Part shown: piece by piece, positions 7,714-17,723 of the stretch
Numbering within the stretch: the stretch's first letter is position 1
How the letters are laid out: every line of letters begins with the position of its first letter
From: Aureimonas pseudogalii
GTDB lineage: Bacteria; Pseudomonadota; Alphaproteobacteria; Rhizobiales; Rhizobiaceae
Assembly: GCF_014196835.1 (NCBI RefSeq)
Contig: NZ_JACIEK010000004.1
Location: 1-64,000, forward strand
Direction: 5' to 3'
DNA: 64,000 nucleotides
The notes under the pieces: generated by a model
What the model saw: the letters and a program-made list of their open reading frames with translations, nothing else
What the model was told of the DNA's origin: nothing
The model's database searches: none
Made by a program: the position numbers and the translations under genes

Positions 7714-8711
7714 TGGGTGCGATCATCACCGCCAAGGATCTCAATCAGGTCTACGAGGTGGGCGGCGGGCTCTTCCGCAAGGCCGGCTCGCTGAAGGCCG
7801 TGAAGGACGCGAGCTTCGAGGTGGCCGAGGGCGAGACGCTGGCGATCGTCGGCGAATCCGGCTGCGGCAAGTCGACGCTCGCCCGCATGCTGACGCTGAT
7901 CGAGATCCCGACCGAGGGTCAGCTGACGATCGACGGCGTGCGCATCGAGAAGGGCGACCGCTCCGCGGTGGCCAAGCTCCGCTCCACCGTGCAGATCGTC
8001 TTTCAGAACCCCTACGGCGCGCTGAACCCGCGCCAGAAGGTCGGCGCCATCCTCGAAGAGCCGTTGAAGATCAACACCAAGCTCTCGGCCACCGAGCGCC
8101 GTGCGAAGGCGGAGGCGGGGCTGGCCGAGGTAGGCTTGCGGCCCGAGCATTACGACCGCTACCCGCATATGTTCTCGGGCGGCCAACGCCAGCGCATCGC
8201 CATCGCGCGCGCCATCATGCTGGAGCCGAAGATCCTCGTGCTCGACGAGCCGGTCTCGGCGCTCGACGTGTCGATTCAGGCGCAGATCCTCAACCTTCTG
8301 GCCGACCTGCAGGAGCGGCTGGGGCTGACCTACGTCTTCATCAGCCACGACCTCTCCGTGGTGCGCCACGTCGCGAACCGGGTGATGGTGATGTATCTCG
8401 GCAGGCCTGTGGAGATCGCCCCGGTCTCCGCCGTCTATGCCGAGCCGCTGCATCCCTACACGCGGGCGCTGCTCTCGGCGACGCCGGCGACGCGGCCCGA
8501 GGACAAGGTCGAGCGCATCCGCCTCAGCGGCGAGCTGCCGTCGCCCTTCAATCCGCCGCCGGGCTGCTCCTTCAACCCGCGCTGCCCCTTCGCCAACGAC
8601 CGCTGCCGCTCCGAGCGGCCCGAACTGACGCGGCACGGCGAGACGATGGTCGCGTGTTTCGCGGTGGACGAGGGGCGCTTGCCGCATCTGCAGCGCGCCG
8701 TCGCCGCCTGA
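7713..8711 (+). CDS. dppF: Peptide ABC transporter ATP-binding protein (DppF-like)
   Basis: A 332-residue partner ATPase of DppD. Walker A is GESGCGKS, the signature is MFSGGQRQRI, Walker B is ILVLDEPVSALD, and the H-loop is VFISHDLS. The C-terminal CSFNPRCPFANDRC cluster again marks the oligopeptide subfamily. The start overlaps the dppD stop by one base. It is the last gene of the importer operon and is followed by an inverted repeat before the convergent gene. Confidence 0.95.
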   Translation: MGAIITAKDLNQVYEVGGGLFRKAGSLKAVKDASFEVAEGETLAIVGESGCGKSTLARMLTLIEIPTEGQLTIDGVRIEKGDRSAVAKLRSTVQIVFQNPYGALNPRQKVGAILEEPLKINTKLSATERRAKAEAGLAEVGLRPEHYDRYPHMFSGGQRQRIAIARAIMLEPKILVLDEPVSALDVSIQAQILNLLADLQERLGLTYVFISHDLSVVRHVANRVMVMYLGRPVEIAPVSAVYAEPLHPYTRALLSATPATRPEDKVERIRLSGELPSPFNPPPGCSFNPRCPFANDRCRSERPELTRHGETMVACFAVDEGRLPHLQRAVAA

Positions 8712-8721
8712 CGAGTGTCGT

Positions 8722-8742
8722 CCTTCCCCCATCAGGGGAAGG
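8722..8742. terminator. Perfect inverted repeat between dppF and a convergent gene
   Basis: CCTTCCCC (8722-8729) pairs with GGGGAAGG (8735-8742) around a 5-base loop. It lies between converging genes, so a bidirectional terminator role is plausible. There is no T-run, so it could instead belong to a dispersed intergenic repeat family. Confidence 0.45.
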
Positions 8743-8774
8743 TAGGTTGTCCTGAGAAGCCGAAGCCCGAAAGG

Positions 8775-9806
8775 TCAGCCGCGCGGCGATAGCACGGCTT
8801 GAAGCTCGCGCGTCCCGATGCGGCCGAGCAGGCGGCCGCGGTCGGCGACGACGACATCGCCGCGCGCTAAGGCCGGCAGCACGCGCGTCAGCGGCGTGCC
8901 CACCTGCACGAGGCCGGCGAAGGACGAGGCGACGTCGTCGGGCGCGATCGGTCCCATCACGTCCTCGGCCTGAAGGAAGGACACCGGGCTGAGTTCGCTG
9001 AGATAGGCCGCGACATGCGGCGTCGCGGGTTCGAGCAGCAGGTCGCGCGGCGTGCCGGCCTGCACGAGGCGGCCGTTGTCGAGCACGGCGATGCGGTCGC
9101 CGACGCGCAGCGCCTCGGCGGGGTCGCGGCTCGTCAGCACCACGCTCTTGCCCGTGCGCTCGCGCAGGCGCCGCAACGCTCCCACCATCGAAGGGTCGCG
9201 CCACGCGTCCACCCCGTCGAACGGATCGTCGAGCAGCAGGATCGGCTGCCCACCGAGCGCGGCGACGAGCAGTTGCACGCGCGGGCGAAGGCCCGGCGGC
9301 AGGTCGGCGATGCGAATCTCGCCCCAGTCGCGCAGTCCGGCGTTGGCGAGTTCCAGCGTCGCGCGAGGGGCGCGGTCGCTTCTCGGCGTGCCGTGCCTAG
9401 CGAGCGCGGCGATCACCGTTTCCGCGATGGTGCTTTTCGGGGTGAGCGCCACCGGGCCGGCAACGAGCGCCGCCGCCTCCTGCGCCCAGCGGTCGCGCTG
9501 GCGCTTGGTGGCCGAGCGCAACTCCACCGGCCCGGAGGCGGTCTCGGCCGCGACGCTGCCGCGCTCGGGCGCGAGATCGCCGTGCAGCACCGCGAGGAGC
9601 GAAGACTTGCCCGATCCCGGCGCGCCGAGCACCACGAGGATCTCGCCGGGGTGGATGTCGAGATCGACGTCGATCAGCGCCACGGCCGTCTCGGTGGCGA
9701 GGCGAACGGCGTGCAGATCCTCGCCGCGATCGGCTCGGTCGAGGGCCGCACCAGGGCGGCGGCCATGCGTGGCGGCGAGGCGGCGAACGTGGATCTGCGG
9801 GGTCAT
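8775..9806 (-). CDS. Orphan, degenerate ABC ATPase resembling glycine betaine/proline ProV
   Basis: A 343-residue protein with a normal Walker A (GAPGSGKSS, residues 61-69) and an overall ProV-like layout, including a C-terminal CBS-like tail (about 275-340). Other catalytic elements are eroded. The LSGGQ signature reads LPPGL (169-173), the Walker B Glu is Asp (LLLDDP, D194), the H-loop His is Arg (LTSRD, R227), and no Q-loop Gln is evident. It probably binds nucleotide but is a poor ATPase. No permease or binding protein is adjacent. It lies 102 bases downstream of the Lrp-type regulator on the same strand. A regulatory or scaffold role is possible but unproven. Confidence 0.75.
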   Translation of the reverse strand: MTPQIHVRRLAATHGRRPGAALDRADRGEDLHAVRLATETAVALIDVDLDIHPGEILVVLGAPGSGKSSLLAVLHGDLAPERGSVAAETASGPVELRSATKRQRDRWAQEAAALVAGPVALTPKSTIAETVIAALARHGTPRSDRAPRATLELANAGLRDWGEIRIADLPPGLRPRVQLLVAALGGQPILLLDDPFDGVDAWRDPSMVGALRRLRERTGKSVVLTSRDPAEALRVGDRIAVLDNGRLVQAGTPRDLLLEPATPHVAAYLSELSPVSFLQAEDVMGPIAPDDVASSFAGLVQVGTPLTRVLPALARGDVVVADRGRLLGRIGTRELQAVLSPRG

Positions 9807-9908
9807 GGCCGGCTTATGCGGCAGCGGCCCGGACCGCGCAAGCGACGTGGGCGAGGCCGCCCAAGCGACGTGGCCGAGGCGAGGCGAGCGAGGTGCGGCG
9901 GCGCCCGT

Positions 9909-10376
9909 TCAGACGGGCAGGGCGGTGGTGTTCTTGATCTCCTCCATCACCGCATAGGTGTGGGTCTCGCGAATGCCCGGCAGCTCCAGCAGCGCCTTGG
10001 CAAGGAAGGCGCGGTAGGCGTTCATGTCCTTCACGCGGGCCTTGAGGAGATAGTCGAACCCCCCCGCCACCATGTGGCATTCCATGATGTCGCCGTTCGC
10101 CTTGGCGGCCGCGCCGAAGGCGGTGAACACGTCCTCGCTCGTGCGGTCGAGCTTCACCTCGACGAAGACGATGAGCCCGCGGTCGAGCTTCTCGGGCGAA
10201 AGCCGCGCGTGGTAGCCGAGGAGGAAGCCCTCCCGCGTCAGCCGCTTCACCCGCGCCGCGGTGGCCGTGGGCGAAAGGTGGACGCGCTCGGCGAGTTCGA
10301 TGACGCTGAGCCGGGCCTCGGTCTGCAGCGCCCGGAGGATCTTGCGGTCCTTTTCGTCGAGGTCGGCGTTTTCCAT
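9909..10376 (-). CDS. Lrp/AsnC-family transcriptional regulator, likely PutR-type activator of putA
   Basis: A 155-residue regulator. Its N-terminal helix-turn-helix (LSVIELAERVHLSPTATAAR) binds DNA, and its C-terminal RAM/AsnC domain (about 70-150, with the GGFDYLLKARV stretch) senses an amino acid and oligomerises. It is divergent from putA with a 121-base shared control region, the arrangement of the proline-responsive PutR activators of alphaproteobacteria. That specific role is inferred from position. Confidence 0.9.
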   Translation of the reverse strand: MENADLDEKDRKILRALQTEARLSVIELAERVHLSPTATAARVKRLTREGFLLGYHARLSPEKLDRGLIVFVEVKLDRTSEDVFTAFGAAAKANGDIMECHMVAGGFDYLLKARVKDMNAYRAFLAKALLELPGIRETHTYAVMEEIKNTTALPV

Positions 10377-10497
10377 CGGCAGGGCTCGTGTCGGTGGCGG
10401 GATGCGTCGTTTCTTCCCGCATAAACGATGGGATCCGCGCCGGCGAGGGCTGCTATGAAAACGCGACCCCGTTCGCCCCTCGAAGGATCGTTCGCCG
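10377..10497. promoter_or_regulatory. Shared control region between the Lrp regulator and putA
   Basis: This 121-base divergent intergenic stretch must hold both promoters and any Lrp sites. I do not see a clear palindromic operator. Confidence 0.45.
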
Positions 10498-13400
10498 ATG
10501 TCCGTCTCGCCATTTTCCGCGCCCTATTCCCCCAGCGACGCGCAGGCCGTCGCCGAGCTTCTCGAGCGCGAGGCGAGCTTCGGACCGGACGACGCGAAGG
10601 TGAAGCGTCGGGCGCGATCCTATGTCGAGACGATCCGTTCGCGCTCGGGCGGCGTCGGCGCGGTGGAAGACTTCATGCGCGAGTTCGGCCTCTCGACCCG
10701 CGAGGGTCTGGCGCTGATGGTGCTGGCCGAAGCGCTGCTGCGCGTGCCCGACACGGAGACGCAGGACCGCCTGATCGAGGACAAGATCGGCGCCGGCGAC
10801 TGGGCCAACCGCGAGCCGATCGTCGACCAGAAGCTGATGGCGGCCTCGGCCTGGGCGCTCGGCCTCTCGGCCCGCATCATCCAGCCCGGCGAGAAGCCGT
10901 CCGGCGTCGTGTCGTCGCTGGTCAAGCGCCTCGGCGCGCCGGCCGTGCGCACCGCGACGCGCCAGGCGATGCGCTTCCTCGGCCGCCAGTTCGTGCTTGG
11001 CGAGACGATCGAGGACGCGCTGGAGCGGGCGCGGGGGCTGGAGAAGAAGGGCTATCGCCACTCCTACGACATGCTGGGCGAGGGCGCCCGCACGAAGGAC
11101 GACGCCGCGCGCTACTTCAAGTCCTATGCCGACGCGATCGAGGCGATCGGGCGCAAGGCCGGCAACAAGGCGCTGCCGGACCGGCCCGGCATCTCCGTCA
11201 AGCTCTCGGCGCTGCATCCGCGCTACCACCCGACGCATCGCGAGACCGTGCTCCGCGAACTCGTGCCGCTCGTCGCCGATCTCGCGCAGAAGGCGCGGGC
11301 CTACGATCTGAACTTCACGATCGACGCCGAGGAGGCCGAGCGGCTGGAACTGTCGCTCGACGTGATCGACGCGGTGGTGCGCTCGCAGGACTTCCGCGGC
11401 TGGACCGGCTTCGGCCTCGCCATCCAGGCCTATGGCAAGCGCGTGGTGCCGGTGATCCGCCATCTCGACGCGCTCGCCGAGGAGACGGGAATCCGCATGA
11501 TGGTGCGCCTCGTGAAGGGCGCCTATTGGGACACCGAGATCAAGCAGGCGCAGGAAAAGGGGCTGGCGGGCTTTCCCGTCCACACCGTGAAGCCGGCGAC
11601 GGACCTCTCCTATCTCGACGCCGCCAACGAACTGCTGCGCCGCCGCGAGCGGCTCTATCCGCAGTTCGCCACGCACAACGCGCTGACGGTCGCGGCGATT
11701 CTGGAAATGGCGGGCGAGAACCCCTCGGGATTCGAGTTCCAGCGCCTGCACGGCATGGGCGAGTCGCTCTACGAAGCGCTCCGCGACGACACGAAGGGCG
11801 CGGTCGCCTGCCGCATCTATGCGCCGGTCGGCGGCTACAGCGATCTTCTCGCCTATCTCGTGCGGCGCCTTCTGGAAAACGGCGCCAATTCCTCCTTCGT
11901 CGCCAAGGTCGGCGACGCCAAGGTGCCGGTGGACGAACTTCTCGTGCATCCGCGCGATCTCCTGAAGGGCGGTCGCACCACCCATGCCGGCGTCGCCACG
12001 CCGGCCGCGCTCTTCGGTGCCCGCGCCAATTCGAAGGGCACCGAGTTCGGCGATCGCCGCGCGCTCGCCTCTCTGCTGCGCGCCCGAGACGGCGCCAAGG
12101 TCAGTGGCCTGACGGCCGATCCCGCGAGCGGGCTCGACGCCGCCGCGCCGGCCGAGATCCGCTCGCCGGTGGACGGGGCGGTGGTCGGACACAGCCGCTT
12201 CCTCACCGCGCAAGGCGCCACGGCGCTGGTGGAGCGCGCCAAGGCCGGCGTGCGCGCGGCCGAGGCGGTGCCGGCCGCGACGCGCGCCGCGCAGCTTCGC
12301 CGTGCCGCCGACCTGATGGAGGAGCGGCAGGGAACGATTCTGGCGCTTCTCACCCGCGAAGGCGGCAAGACGCTCGACGACGGCATCGCCGAGCTGCGCG
12401 AGGCCGTGGACTTCTGCCGCTTCTATGCGGCGGAGGCCGAGCGGATGTTGATCCACCCCGTGCCGCTGCCGGGGCCGACGGGCGAGGAGAACCGCCTCGT
12501 CTATCGCTCGCGCGGCGTCGCCGTCTGCATCTCGCCCTGGAACTTCCCGCTGGCGATCTTCATCGGCCAGGTCGCGGCGGCGCTCGCCGGCGGCAATGTC
12601 GTCATCGCCAAGCCCGCCCCGCAGACGCCGCTCATTGCGAAGCTCGCGGTGGATCTCCTGCACGAGGCGGGCTTCGCGCGCGACGTGCTGCATTTCGCGC
12701 CGGGTGGCGGAGAATGCGGCGCGGCGCTGACGGCCCATCCCGCCACCGCGCTCGTCGCCTTCACCGGCTCCACCGACACGGCCTTCGCCATCAACCGCGC
12801 GCTCGCCGCGCGCAACGCGCCGATCGCGCCGCTCATAGCGGAGACCGGCGGGCTCAACGCGATGATCGTCGATGCCACGGCGCTGCCCGAGCAGGTGGCC
12901 GATGACGTCGTGCGTTCGGCCTTCCGCTCGGCCGGCCAGCGCTGCTCGGCGCTGCGGCTGCTCTTCGTGCAGGCCGACGTCGCCGATCGGATGCTCAGGA
13001 TGATCGAGGGCTCGGCGCGCGAGCTGCATGTTGGCGATCCCGCCGAGCTCGAAACCGACGTCGGCCCGGTGATCGACGCCGCGCAGCTCGCCATGCTGAA
13101 CGCGCATATGACGGACATGAAGCGCACGCAGAAGGTCCGCTTCACCGGCGAGACCGGGCCGGCGCTGCCGGAAGGCGGCCATTGGTTCGCGCCGGCGATT
13201 ATCGAGCTCGACCGCGCCGAGGCCATGACGCGCGAGATCTTCGGCCCCGTGCTGCACGTCATCAGATGGAAGGCCGGGGAGCTCGGCAAGGTCTGCGACG
13301 CCATCGAGGCCACCGGCTTCGGCCTGACGCTCGGCGTCCACTCGCGCATCGACGAGACCATCGACTTCGTGAAGGAGCGGCTGACGGTCGGCAACGTCTA

Positions 13401-13587
13401 CGTCAATCGCAACATGATCGGCGCCGTGGTCGGCTCGCAGCCCTTCGGCGGCTCCGGGCTCTCGGGCACCGGACCGAAGGCGGGCGGGCCGAACTACCTC
13501 GCCCGCTTCGTGCGCGAGCAGGTGATCTCGACCAACACCGCCGCCGCCGGCGGCAATGCCAGCCTGATCGCCGGCAGTGGCGAGTAA
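10498..13587 (+). CDS. putA: Bifunctional proline dehydrogenase / delta-1-pyrroline-5-carboxylate dehydrogenase
   Basis: A 1029-residue two-enzyme protein that oxidises proline to glutamate, channelling P5C between an FAD-dependent barrel (about residues 150-480; motifs [11 protein letters not shown] and [11 protein letters not shown]) and an NAD-dependent aldehyde dehydrogenase (about 540-1010). The dehydrogenase has Glu782 in LIAETGG and the catalytic Cys816 in [11 protein letters not shown]. The N-terminus lacks the ribbon-helix-helix DNA-binding domain of trifunctional enterobacterial PutA, so control is left to a separate regulator, fitting the divergent Lrp gene. Length matches the minimal bifunctional PutA group. 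Confidence 0.97.
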   Translation: MSVSPFSAPYSPSDAQAVAELLEREASFGPDDAKVKRRARSYVETIRSRSGGVGAVEDFMREFGLSTREGLALMVLAEALLRVPDTETQDRLIEDKIGAGDWANREPIVDQKLMAASAWALGLSARIIQPGEKPSGVVSSLVKRLGAPAVRTATRQAMRFLGRQFVLGETIEDALERARGLEKKGYRHSYDMLGEGARTKDDAARYFKSYADAIEAIGRKAGNKALPDRPGISVKLSALHPRYHPTHRETVLRELVPLVADLAQKARAYDLNFTIDAEEAERLELSLDVIDAVVRSQDFRGWTGFGLAIQAYGKRVVPVIRHLDALAEETGIRMMVRLVKGAYWDTEIKQAQEKGLAGFPVHTVKPATDLSYLDAANELLRRRERLYPQFATHNALTVAAILEMAGENPSGFEFQRLHGMGESLYEALRDDTKGAVACRIYAPVGGYSDLLAYLVRRLLENGANSSFVAKVGDAKVPVDELLVHPRDLLKGGRTTHAGVATPAALFGARANSKGTEFGDRRALASLLRARDGAKVSGLTADPASGLDAAAPAEIRSPVDGAVVGHSRFLTAQGATALVERAKAGVRAAEAVPAATRAAQLRRAADLMEERQGTILALLTREGGKTLDDGIAELREAVDFCRFYAAEAERMLIHPVPLPGPTGEENRLVYRSRGVAVCISPWNFPLAIFIGQVAAALAGGNVVIAKPAPQTPLIAKLAVDLLHEAGFARDVLHFAPGGGECGAALTAHPATALVAFTGSTDTAFAINRALAARNAPIAPLIAETGGLNAMIVDATALPEQVADDVVRSAFRSAGQRCSALRLLFVQADVADRMLRMIEGSARELHVGDPAELETDVGPVIDAAQLAMLNAHMTDMKRTQKVRFTGETGPALPEGGHWFAPAIIELDRAEAMTREIFGPVLHVIRWKAGELGKVCDAIEATGFGLTLGVHSRIDETIDFVKERLTVGNVYVNRNMIGAVVGSQPFGGSGLSGTGPKAGGPNYLARFVREQVISTNTAAAGGNASLIAGSGE

Positions 13588-13592
13588 GCCTT

Positions 13593-13623
13593 CCGGCTCG
13601 ACGATCGCCGATTGTCGGGCCGG
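13593..13623 (+). terminator. Hairpin downstream of putA
   Basis: CCGGCTCGAC (13593-13602) pairs with GTCGGGCCGG (13614-13623), with one G-U wobble. No T-run follows, so termination is only a possibility. Confidence 0.35.
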
Positions 13624-13695
13624 GCACGCCATGGTTAACCTTCGCAGGGCCCAAGCCGCCGCAGAGTGGACGGGCGTTTCGGGAAGGGACTGCAG

Positions 13696-14925
13696 ATGAT
13701 CAGCCGTATCGGCCTCAAGGGGCTCGTCGTCGCCGCCGCACTGCTCGCGCCTCACGGATCGTGGGCGCAGCAGACGGCGCCCGCCTGGACGGCGTCCTGG
13801 GGCGCCAGCCCGGTCTTCGATGTCGGACCGGAACTGAGCAACACCACGGTACGCCAGTTCGTGCGCCTCTCGGCCGGCGGGTCGCAGGTGCGCATCCGCT
13901 TCTCGAACGAGACGGGCAGCGTACCGCTGGTGATCGGCGCCACCAACCTCGCGCGGCCCGGCAACGCGGCTGGCTCGATCGATGCCGCCTCGGCGGTGCC
14001 CCTGACGTTCGCGGGGGAGACCACCGTCACCGTGCCGCCGGGCGCCCCCATGCTGTCGGATCCGGTGGATCTCGCTGTGGAACCGCTCTCGACCCTGGCC
14101 GTGACGATGCACGTGACGCGCTGGACCGGGCCGTCCGTGATCCATCTCGACGCCGTGCAGACCGCCTACATGGTGGAGGGCGACCATGTGGCGGAGGCCG
14201 AGTTCACTCAGCCGAAGACCGCTCTGAGCCGCTTCTATCTCAGCGGCGTCGAGGTCTCCTCGCCGGGTCGCGCCGCGCCAGCGCTCGTCGCCTTCGGCAA
14301 TTCCATCACCGACGGCTACCATTCCACGGTGGACGCCAATCGTCGCTGGCCCGATCGCCTCGCCGAGCGCCTGTCGCAGCGCGGTGGGGGCCGCGACGTC
14401 GGTATCGTCAACGCCGGCATCAGCGGCAACCGCGTGCTGCACGACCGGCCGGAGGAGATGTTCGGCCCGAGCGCGTTGGCGCGGCTCGATCGCGACGCGC
14501 TGGCGCAGCCCGGCCTGCGCTGGCTGGTGGTGATGGAGGGGATCAACGACATCGGCCATTCGACCTCGGCGGGCCTGACCGAGCAAACCGTCACCGCCGA
14601 CCAGATCATCGCCGGGCACCGGCAGATCATCGCGCGCGCCAAGGCCAAGGGGATCAAGGTCTACGGCGCGACGCTGACGCCCTTCGAAGGCACGGTCTTT
14701 CCCGGCTACTTCACGCCGGAGGGCGAGACGAAGCGGCAGGCGGTCAACGCCTGGATCCGGACGGGAGGCGCCTACGACGCGGTGATCGACTTCGACGCGG
14801 TGCTGCGCGACCCCGCCGACCCGGCGCGCATGAAGGCCGAATTCGACGAGGGCGATCACCTTCACCCCAACGACGCCGGCTACCGGGCGATGGCCGATTC
14901 GATCGATCTGGCGCTGTTCGACTGA
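13696..14925 (+). CDS. Secreted SGNH/GDSL hydrolase
   Basis: A 409-residue exported esterase/lipase-fold protein. The signal peptide spans about residues 1-23 (cleavage after SWA). An N-terminal beta-rich domain (about 25-185) is followed by the SGNH catalytic domain. Block I reads FGNSITDG, with Ser203 as nucleophile and Asn in place of the usual Asp. The block with GINDIGHS supplies Gly/Asn. GDHLHPND supplies the catalytic Asp387 and His390. The start was chosen at the ATG after GGGAAGGGA. Substrate is unknown; relatives deacetylate polysaccharides or cleave esters. It stands alone between putA and fhs. Confidence 0.88.
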   Translation: MISRIGLKGLVVAAALLAPHGSWAQQTAPAWTASWGASPVFDVGPELSNTTVRQFVRLSAGGSQVRIRFSNETGSVPLVIGATNLARPGNAAGSIDAASAVPLTFAGETTVTVPPGAPMLSDPVDLAVEPLSTLAVTMHVTRWTGPSVIHLDAVQTAYMVEGDHVAEAEFTQPKTALSRFYLSGVEVSSPGRAAPALVAFGNSITDGYHSTVDANRRWPDRLAERLSQRGGGRDVGIVNAGISGNRVLHDRPEEMFGPSALARLDRDALAQPGLRWLVVMEGINDIGHSTSAGLTEQTVTADQIIAGHRQIIARAKAKGIKVYGATLTPFEGTVFPGYFTPEGETKRQAVNAWIRTGGAYDAVIDFDAVLRDPADPARMKAEFDEGDHLHPNDAGYRAMADSIDLALFD

Positions 14926-14955
14926 TCCCGAAGGGCAGCGTCGCTGGGAAAACGC

Positions 14956-14969
14956 AACACCGGGGTGTT
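14956..14969. promoter_or_regulatory. Short perfect palindrome upstream of formate-THF ligase gene
   Basis: AACACC-GG-GGTGTT is a perfect inverted repeat 64 bases before the fhs start. It may be an operator or the core of a weak terminator for the preceding gene. Confidence 0.3.
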
Positions 14970-15032
14970 TCCTTCGGCGCCGGGATGAGGCACCTCCTCG
15001 GCGAAGACGGACCGGACGAGGGACCCCGAGAC

Positions 15033-16712
15033 ATGAGCGAGCCGACCTCCGACATCGCGATCGCGCGCCGTGCCTCCAAGCGGCCCATCACGGAGATCGC
15101 CGCGCGGCTCGCCATTCCCGCCGAGGCCGTGATCCCCTACGGCCGCGACAAGGCCAAGATCGACGTCGGGTTCCTGCGCGGGCTGGCGGATCGCCCGAGC
15201 GGCAGGCTCATCCTCGTCACCGCGATCAACCCGACGCCGGCCGGCGAGGGCAAGACCACGACGACGGTGGGGCTCGGCGACGGGCTGAACGCCATCGGCA
15301 AGCGCGCGGCGATCTGTCTGCGCGAGCCCTCGCTCGGTCCCTGCTTCGGCCAGAAGGGGGGCGCGGCCGGCGGCGGTCATGCGCAGGTCGTGCCGATGGA
15401 GGACATCAACCTCCACTTCACCGGCGATTTCCATGCCATCACCACGGCGCACAATCTCCTCGCCGCGATGATCGACAACCACCTGCACTGGGGCAACGCG
15501 CTGGGGCTCGACCCCCGCCGCATCGTCTGGCGCCGCGTCGTCGACATGAACGACCGGGCGCTGCGCGACATCGTCCAGTCGCTCGGCGGCCCCGCCAACG
15601 GCCTGCCGCGCGAGAGCGGTTTCGACATCACGGTGGCCTCCGAGATCATGGCGATCGTCTGCCTCGCCGCCGATCTCGAAGACCTGGAAGCGCGGCTCGG
15701 GCGCATCGTCGTCGGCTACCGGCCCGACAAGAGCCGCGTCTACGCGCGCGACCTCAAGGCCGACGGCGCGATGGCGGTGCTCCTCAAGGACGCGATGCTG
15801 CCGAACCTCGTGCAGACGCTGGAGAACAATCCGGCCTTCGTCCATGGCGGGCCCTTCGCCAACATCGCCCACGGCTGCAACTCGGTGGTGGCGACGCGCG
15901 CGGCGCTGCGGCTGGCCGACTACGTGGTGACGGAAGCGGGCTTCGGCGCCGATCTCGGCGCCGAGAAGTTCTTCGACATCAAATGCCGGCAGGCGGGCCT
16001 GACGCCCGACGCCACGGTGATCGTCGCGACGGTGCGCGCGCTCAAGATGAACGGCGGCGTTGCCAAGGCCGATCTCGGTCGCGAGGACGTCGCGGCCGTT
16101 GCGCGCGGCGCCGTCAATCTGCAGCGCCACATCGGCAACTGCCAGAGCTTCGGCGTTCCGGTGATCGTCGCGATCAACCATTTCGGGACCGATACGGATG
16201 CAGAGATCGCAGCCGTGCGAGCGGCGGCCGAAGAGGCCGGCGTCGAGGCCGTGCTCTGCCGGCATTGGGCGCAAGGCTCGGCCGGCATCCTCGAACTGGC
16301 CGAAAAGGTCGCGGCGCTCGCAGACGGCGGCACGGCGCGCTTCAAGCCGATCTACGCGGACGAGACGAGCCTTCTCGGCAAGATCGAGACCGTGGTGAAG
16401 GACATCTATCACGGCGTCGCCGTCACCGCCGAGCCGGCGGTGTTGCGCGAGCTCGAAAGCTTCGAGCGCGACGGCTACGGGCATCTGCCCGTCTGCATGG
16501 CCAAGACGCAGTACTCGTTCTCCACCGACCCCGGCCGTCTCGGCGCGCCGAGCGACCATGTCGTGCACGTGCGCCAGGTGCGTCTCGCGGCCGGCGCCGG
16601 CTACGTCGTGGCGATCTGCGGCGACATTCTCACCATGCCCGGCCTGCCGCGCCACCCGGCGGCGGAGGCGATCCGTCTGAACGAGGAGGGGCTGGTCGAA
16701 GGGCTCTTCTGA
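15033..16712 (+). CDS. fhs: Formate--tetrahydrofolate ligase
   Basis: A 559-residue enzyme that makes 10-formyl-THF from formate, THF and ATP, feeding one-carbon metabolism in the cytoplasm. The P-loop ([11 protein letters not shown], about residues 65-75), the [15 protein letters not shown] segment, [10 protein letters not shown] and the [12 protein letters not shown] stretch are diagnostic. Length matches the family. The start ATG is at the first residue of family similarity. It appears monocistronic, with the GST gene 76 bases downstream. Confidence 0.97.
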   Translation: MSEPTSDIAIARRASKRPITEIAARLAIPAEAVIPYGRDKAKIDVGFLRGLADRPSGRLILVTAINPTPAGEGKTTTTVGLGDGLNAIGKRAAICLREPSLGPCFGQKGGAAGGGHAQVVPMEDINLHFTGDFHAITTAHNLLAAMIDNHLHWGNALGLDPRRIVWRRVVDMNDRALRDIVQSLGGPANGLPRESGFDITVASEIMAIVCLAADLEDLEARLGRIVVGYRPDKSRVYARDLKADGAMAVLLKDAMLPNLVQTLENNPAFVHGGPFANIAHGCNSVVATRAALRLADYVVTEAGFGADLGAEKFFDIKCRQAGLTPDATVIVATVRALKMNGGVAKADLGREDVAAVARGAVNLQRHIGNCQSFGVPVIVAINHFGTDTDAEIAAVRAAAEEAGVEAVLCRHWAQGSAGILELAEKVAALADGGTARFKPIYADETSLLGKIETVVKDIYHGVAVTAEPAVLRELESFERDGYGHLPVCMAKTQYSFSTDPGRLGAPSDHVVHVRQVRLAAGAGYVVAICGDILTMPGLPRHPAAEAIRLNEEGLVEGLF

Positions 16713-16788
16713 GGAGCCCGGCGCGCCGCCGCTTGGCGGGCGTTCGCGCGAGGCGTAGCGTCGCGAGCGTCGATCTGGGAGGATACGC

Positions 16789-17424
16789 ATGAGCGAAGAG
16801 CTGGTCTTCTACACGAACCCGATGTCGCGCGGGCGCATCGTGCGGTGGATGCTGGAGGAGGTGGGCGCTCCCTACCGCACCGAGCTTCTCGAATACGGCA
16901 CCACGATGAAATCGGCCGAGTACCGGGCGATCAATCCGATGGGCAAGGTGCCGGCGATCCGTCACGGCGCGGCGGTGGTGACGGAGGCCGCCGCGATCTG
17001 CTGCTATCTCGCCGACGCCTTTCCCGAGGCCGGGCTCGCGCCGGAGCCGGGGCCGGCCCGCGCCGACTATTATCGCTGGTTGTTCTTCGGCGCGGGGCCG
17101 CTGGAGGCGGCGATCACCAACCGCTCGATCGGCGTGTCGGTGGCGGAGGACCAGAGCCGCATGGTGGGCTACGGCACGTTCGAGCAGACGATGGCGACGC
17201 TCGATTATGCGGTGTCGCGCCACCCGTTCGTGGCCGGAGACCGGTTCACGGCGGCCGACGTCTATGTCGGCGCCGGCATCGGCTTCGGCCTGCGCTTCGG
17301 CTCGATCGAACGCCGCCCGGCCTTCGTCGCCTATCACGAGCGGCTGGCGAGCCGCCCGGCGCTGCGGCGGGCGCAGGAGATCGACGACGAACTGATGCGC
17401 AGAATGCAGGCTTCGGCCGAGTGA
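16789..17424 (+). CDS. Glutathione S-transferase family protein
   Basis: A 211-residue cytosolic protein with an N-terminal thioredoxin fold (about 1-80; NPMSRGRIVRWMLEEVG opening, KVPAIRHG cis-Pro loop, VVTEAAAICCYL glutathione-binding segment) and an all-helical C-terminal domain (about 90-205). It has a good ribosome site (GGGAGGA). The substrate is not predictable. It lies upstream of the trp leader but is separated from it by its own gap and the trp promoter. Confidence 0.9.
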   Translation: MSEELVFYTNPMSRGRIVRWMLEEVGAPYRTELLEYGTTMKSAEYRAINPMGKVPAIRHGAAVVTEAAAICCYLADAFPEAGLAPEPGPARADYYRWLFFGAGPLEAAITNRSIGVSVAEDQSRMVGYGTFEQTMATLDYAVSRHPFVAGDRFTAADVYVGAGIGFGLRFGSIERRPAFVAYHERLASRPALRRAQEIDDELMRRMQASAE

Positions 17425-17521
17425 TGCCGCGGGCGAACCAGCGCCCGTGGCGGGCCTTGGGCGCGCCCGGTTCGCCGCATTTGCGAAGCACTGGCAAAGA
17501 GGGGATTCAGCCGTTTTGCCG

Positions 17522-17549
17522 TTGCGGGCGCGCGGTGCTTCGGCTACCT
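17522..17549 (+). promoter_or_regulatory. Probable trp promoter giving a leaderless trpL transcript
   Basis: TTGCGG (17522-17527) and CTACCT (17544-17549) with a 16-base spacer resemble alphaproteobacterial -35 and -10 elements. They place transcription start close to the trpL ATG, as known for leaderless rnTrpL of Sinorhizobium. The match is modest. Confidence 0.45.
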
Positions 17550-17557
17550 GTTTCGTC

Positions 17558-17605
17558 ATGACGAACGTGCGCAACACGACCAATTGGTGGCAGACCCGCT
17601 CCTAA
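17558..17605 (+). CDS. trpL: Tryptophan leader peptide (attenuation)
   Basis: A 15-codon peptide, [15 protein letters not shown], with tandem Trp codons at 10-11. It sits between a promoter-like stretch and a terminator hairpin upstream of trpE(G). Its role is to couple ribosome stalling at scarce Trp-tRNA to transcription of trpE. GCGGCTTTG (17607-17615), just past the stop, can pair with CAAAGGCCGC (17641-17650, one bulged G) as an antiterminator that competes with the terminator. Relatives in Sinorhizobium also release a trans-acting sRNA and a functional peptide; that extension is inference here. Confidence 0.9.
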   Translation: MTNVRNTTNWWQTRS

Positions 17606-17641
17606 GGCGGCTTTGCGAACCCTTGCACGCGTTCGACGAAC

Positions 17642-17677
17642 AAAGGCCGCACCGGATGATCCGGCGGCCTTTTTTTG
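17642..17677 (+). terminator. trp attenuator terminator
   Basis: AAAGGCCG (17642-17649) pairs with CGGCCTTT (17665-17672), with an inner CCGGA/TCCGG helix, followed by a seven-T run (17670-17676). It is the 3:4 hairpin of the trp attenuator and the 3' end of the trpL small RNA. Confidence 0.92.
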
Positions 17678-17723
17678 CGTTTGGTGGCCGCGAGGGCCGG
17701 TGCTCTCTCTCGGAGTGAATGTC

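Noticed and set aside
10453-14865. A 1470-codon open frame on the minus strand over putA and the SGNH gene
   Set aside because: It is the antisense of strongly recognisable genes, is His/Arg/Asp-rich without any domain, and arises from the GC-rich third positions of putA.
14941-15032. A folate or ZTP riboswitch upstream of fhs
   Set aside because: Only a 14-base palindrome is visible, and I see no ZTP or THF riboswitch core.
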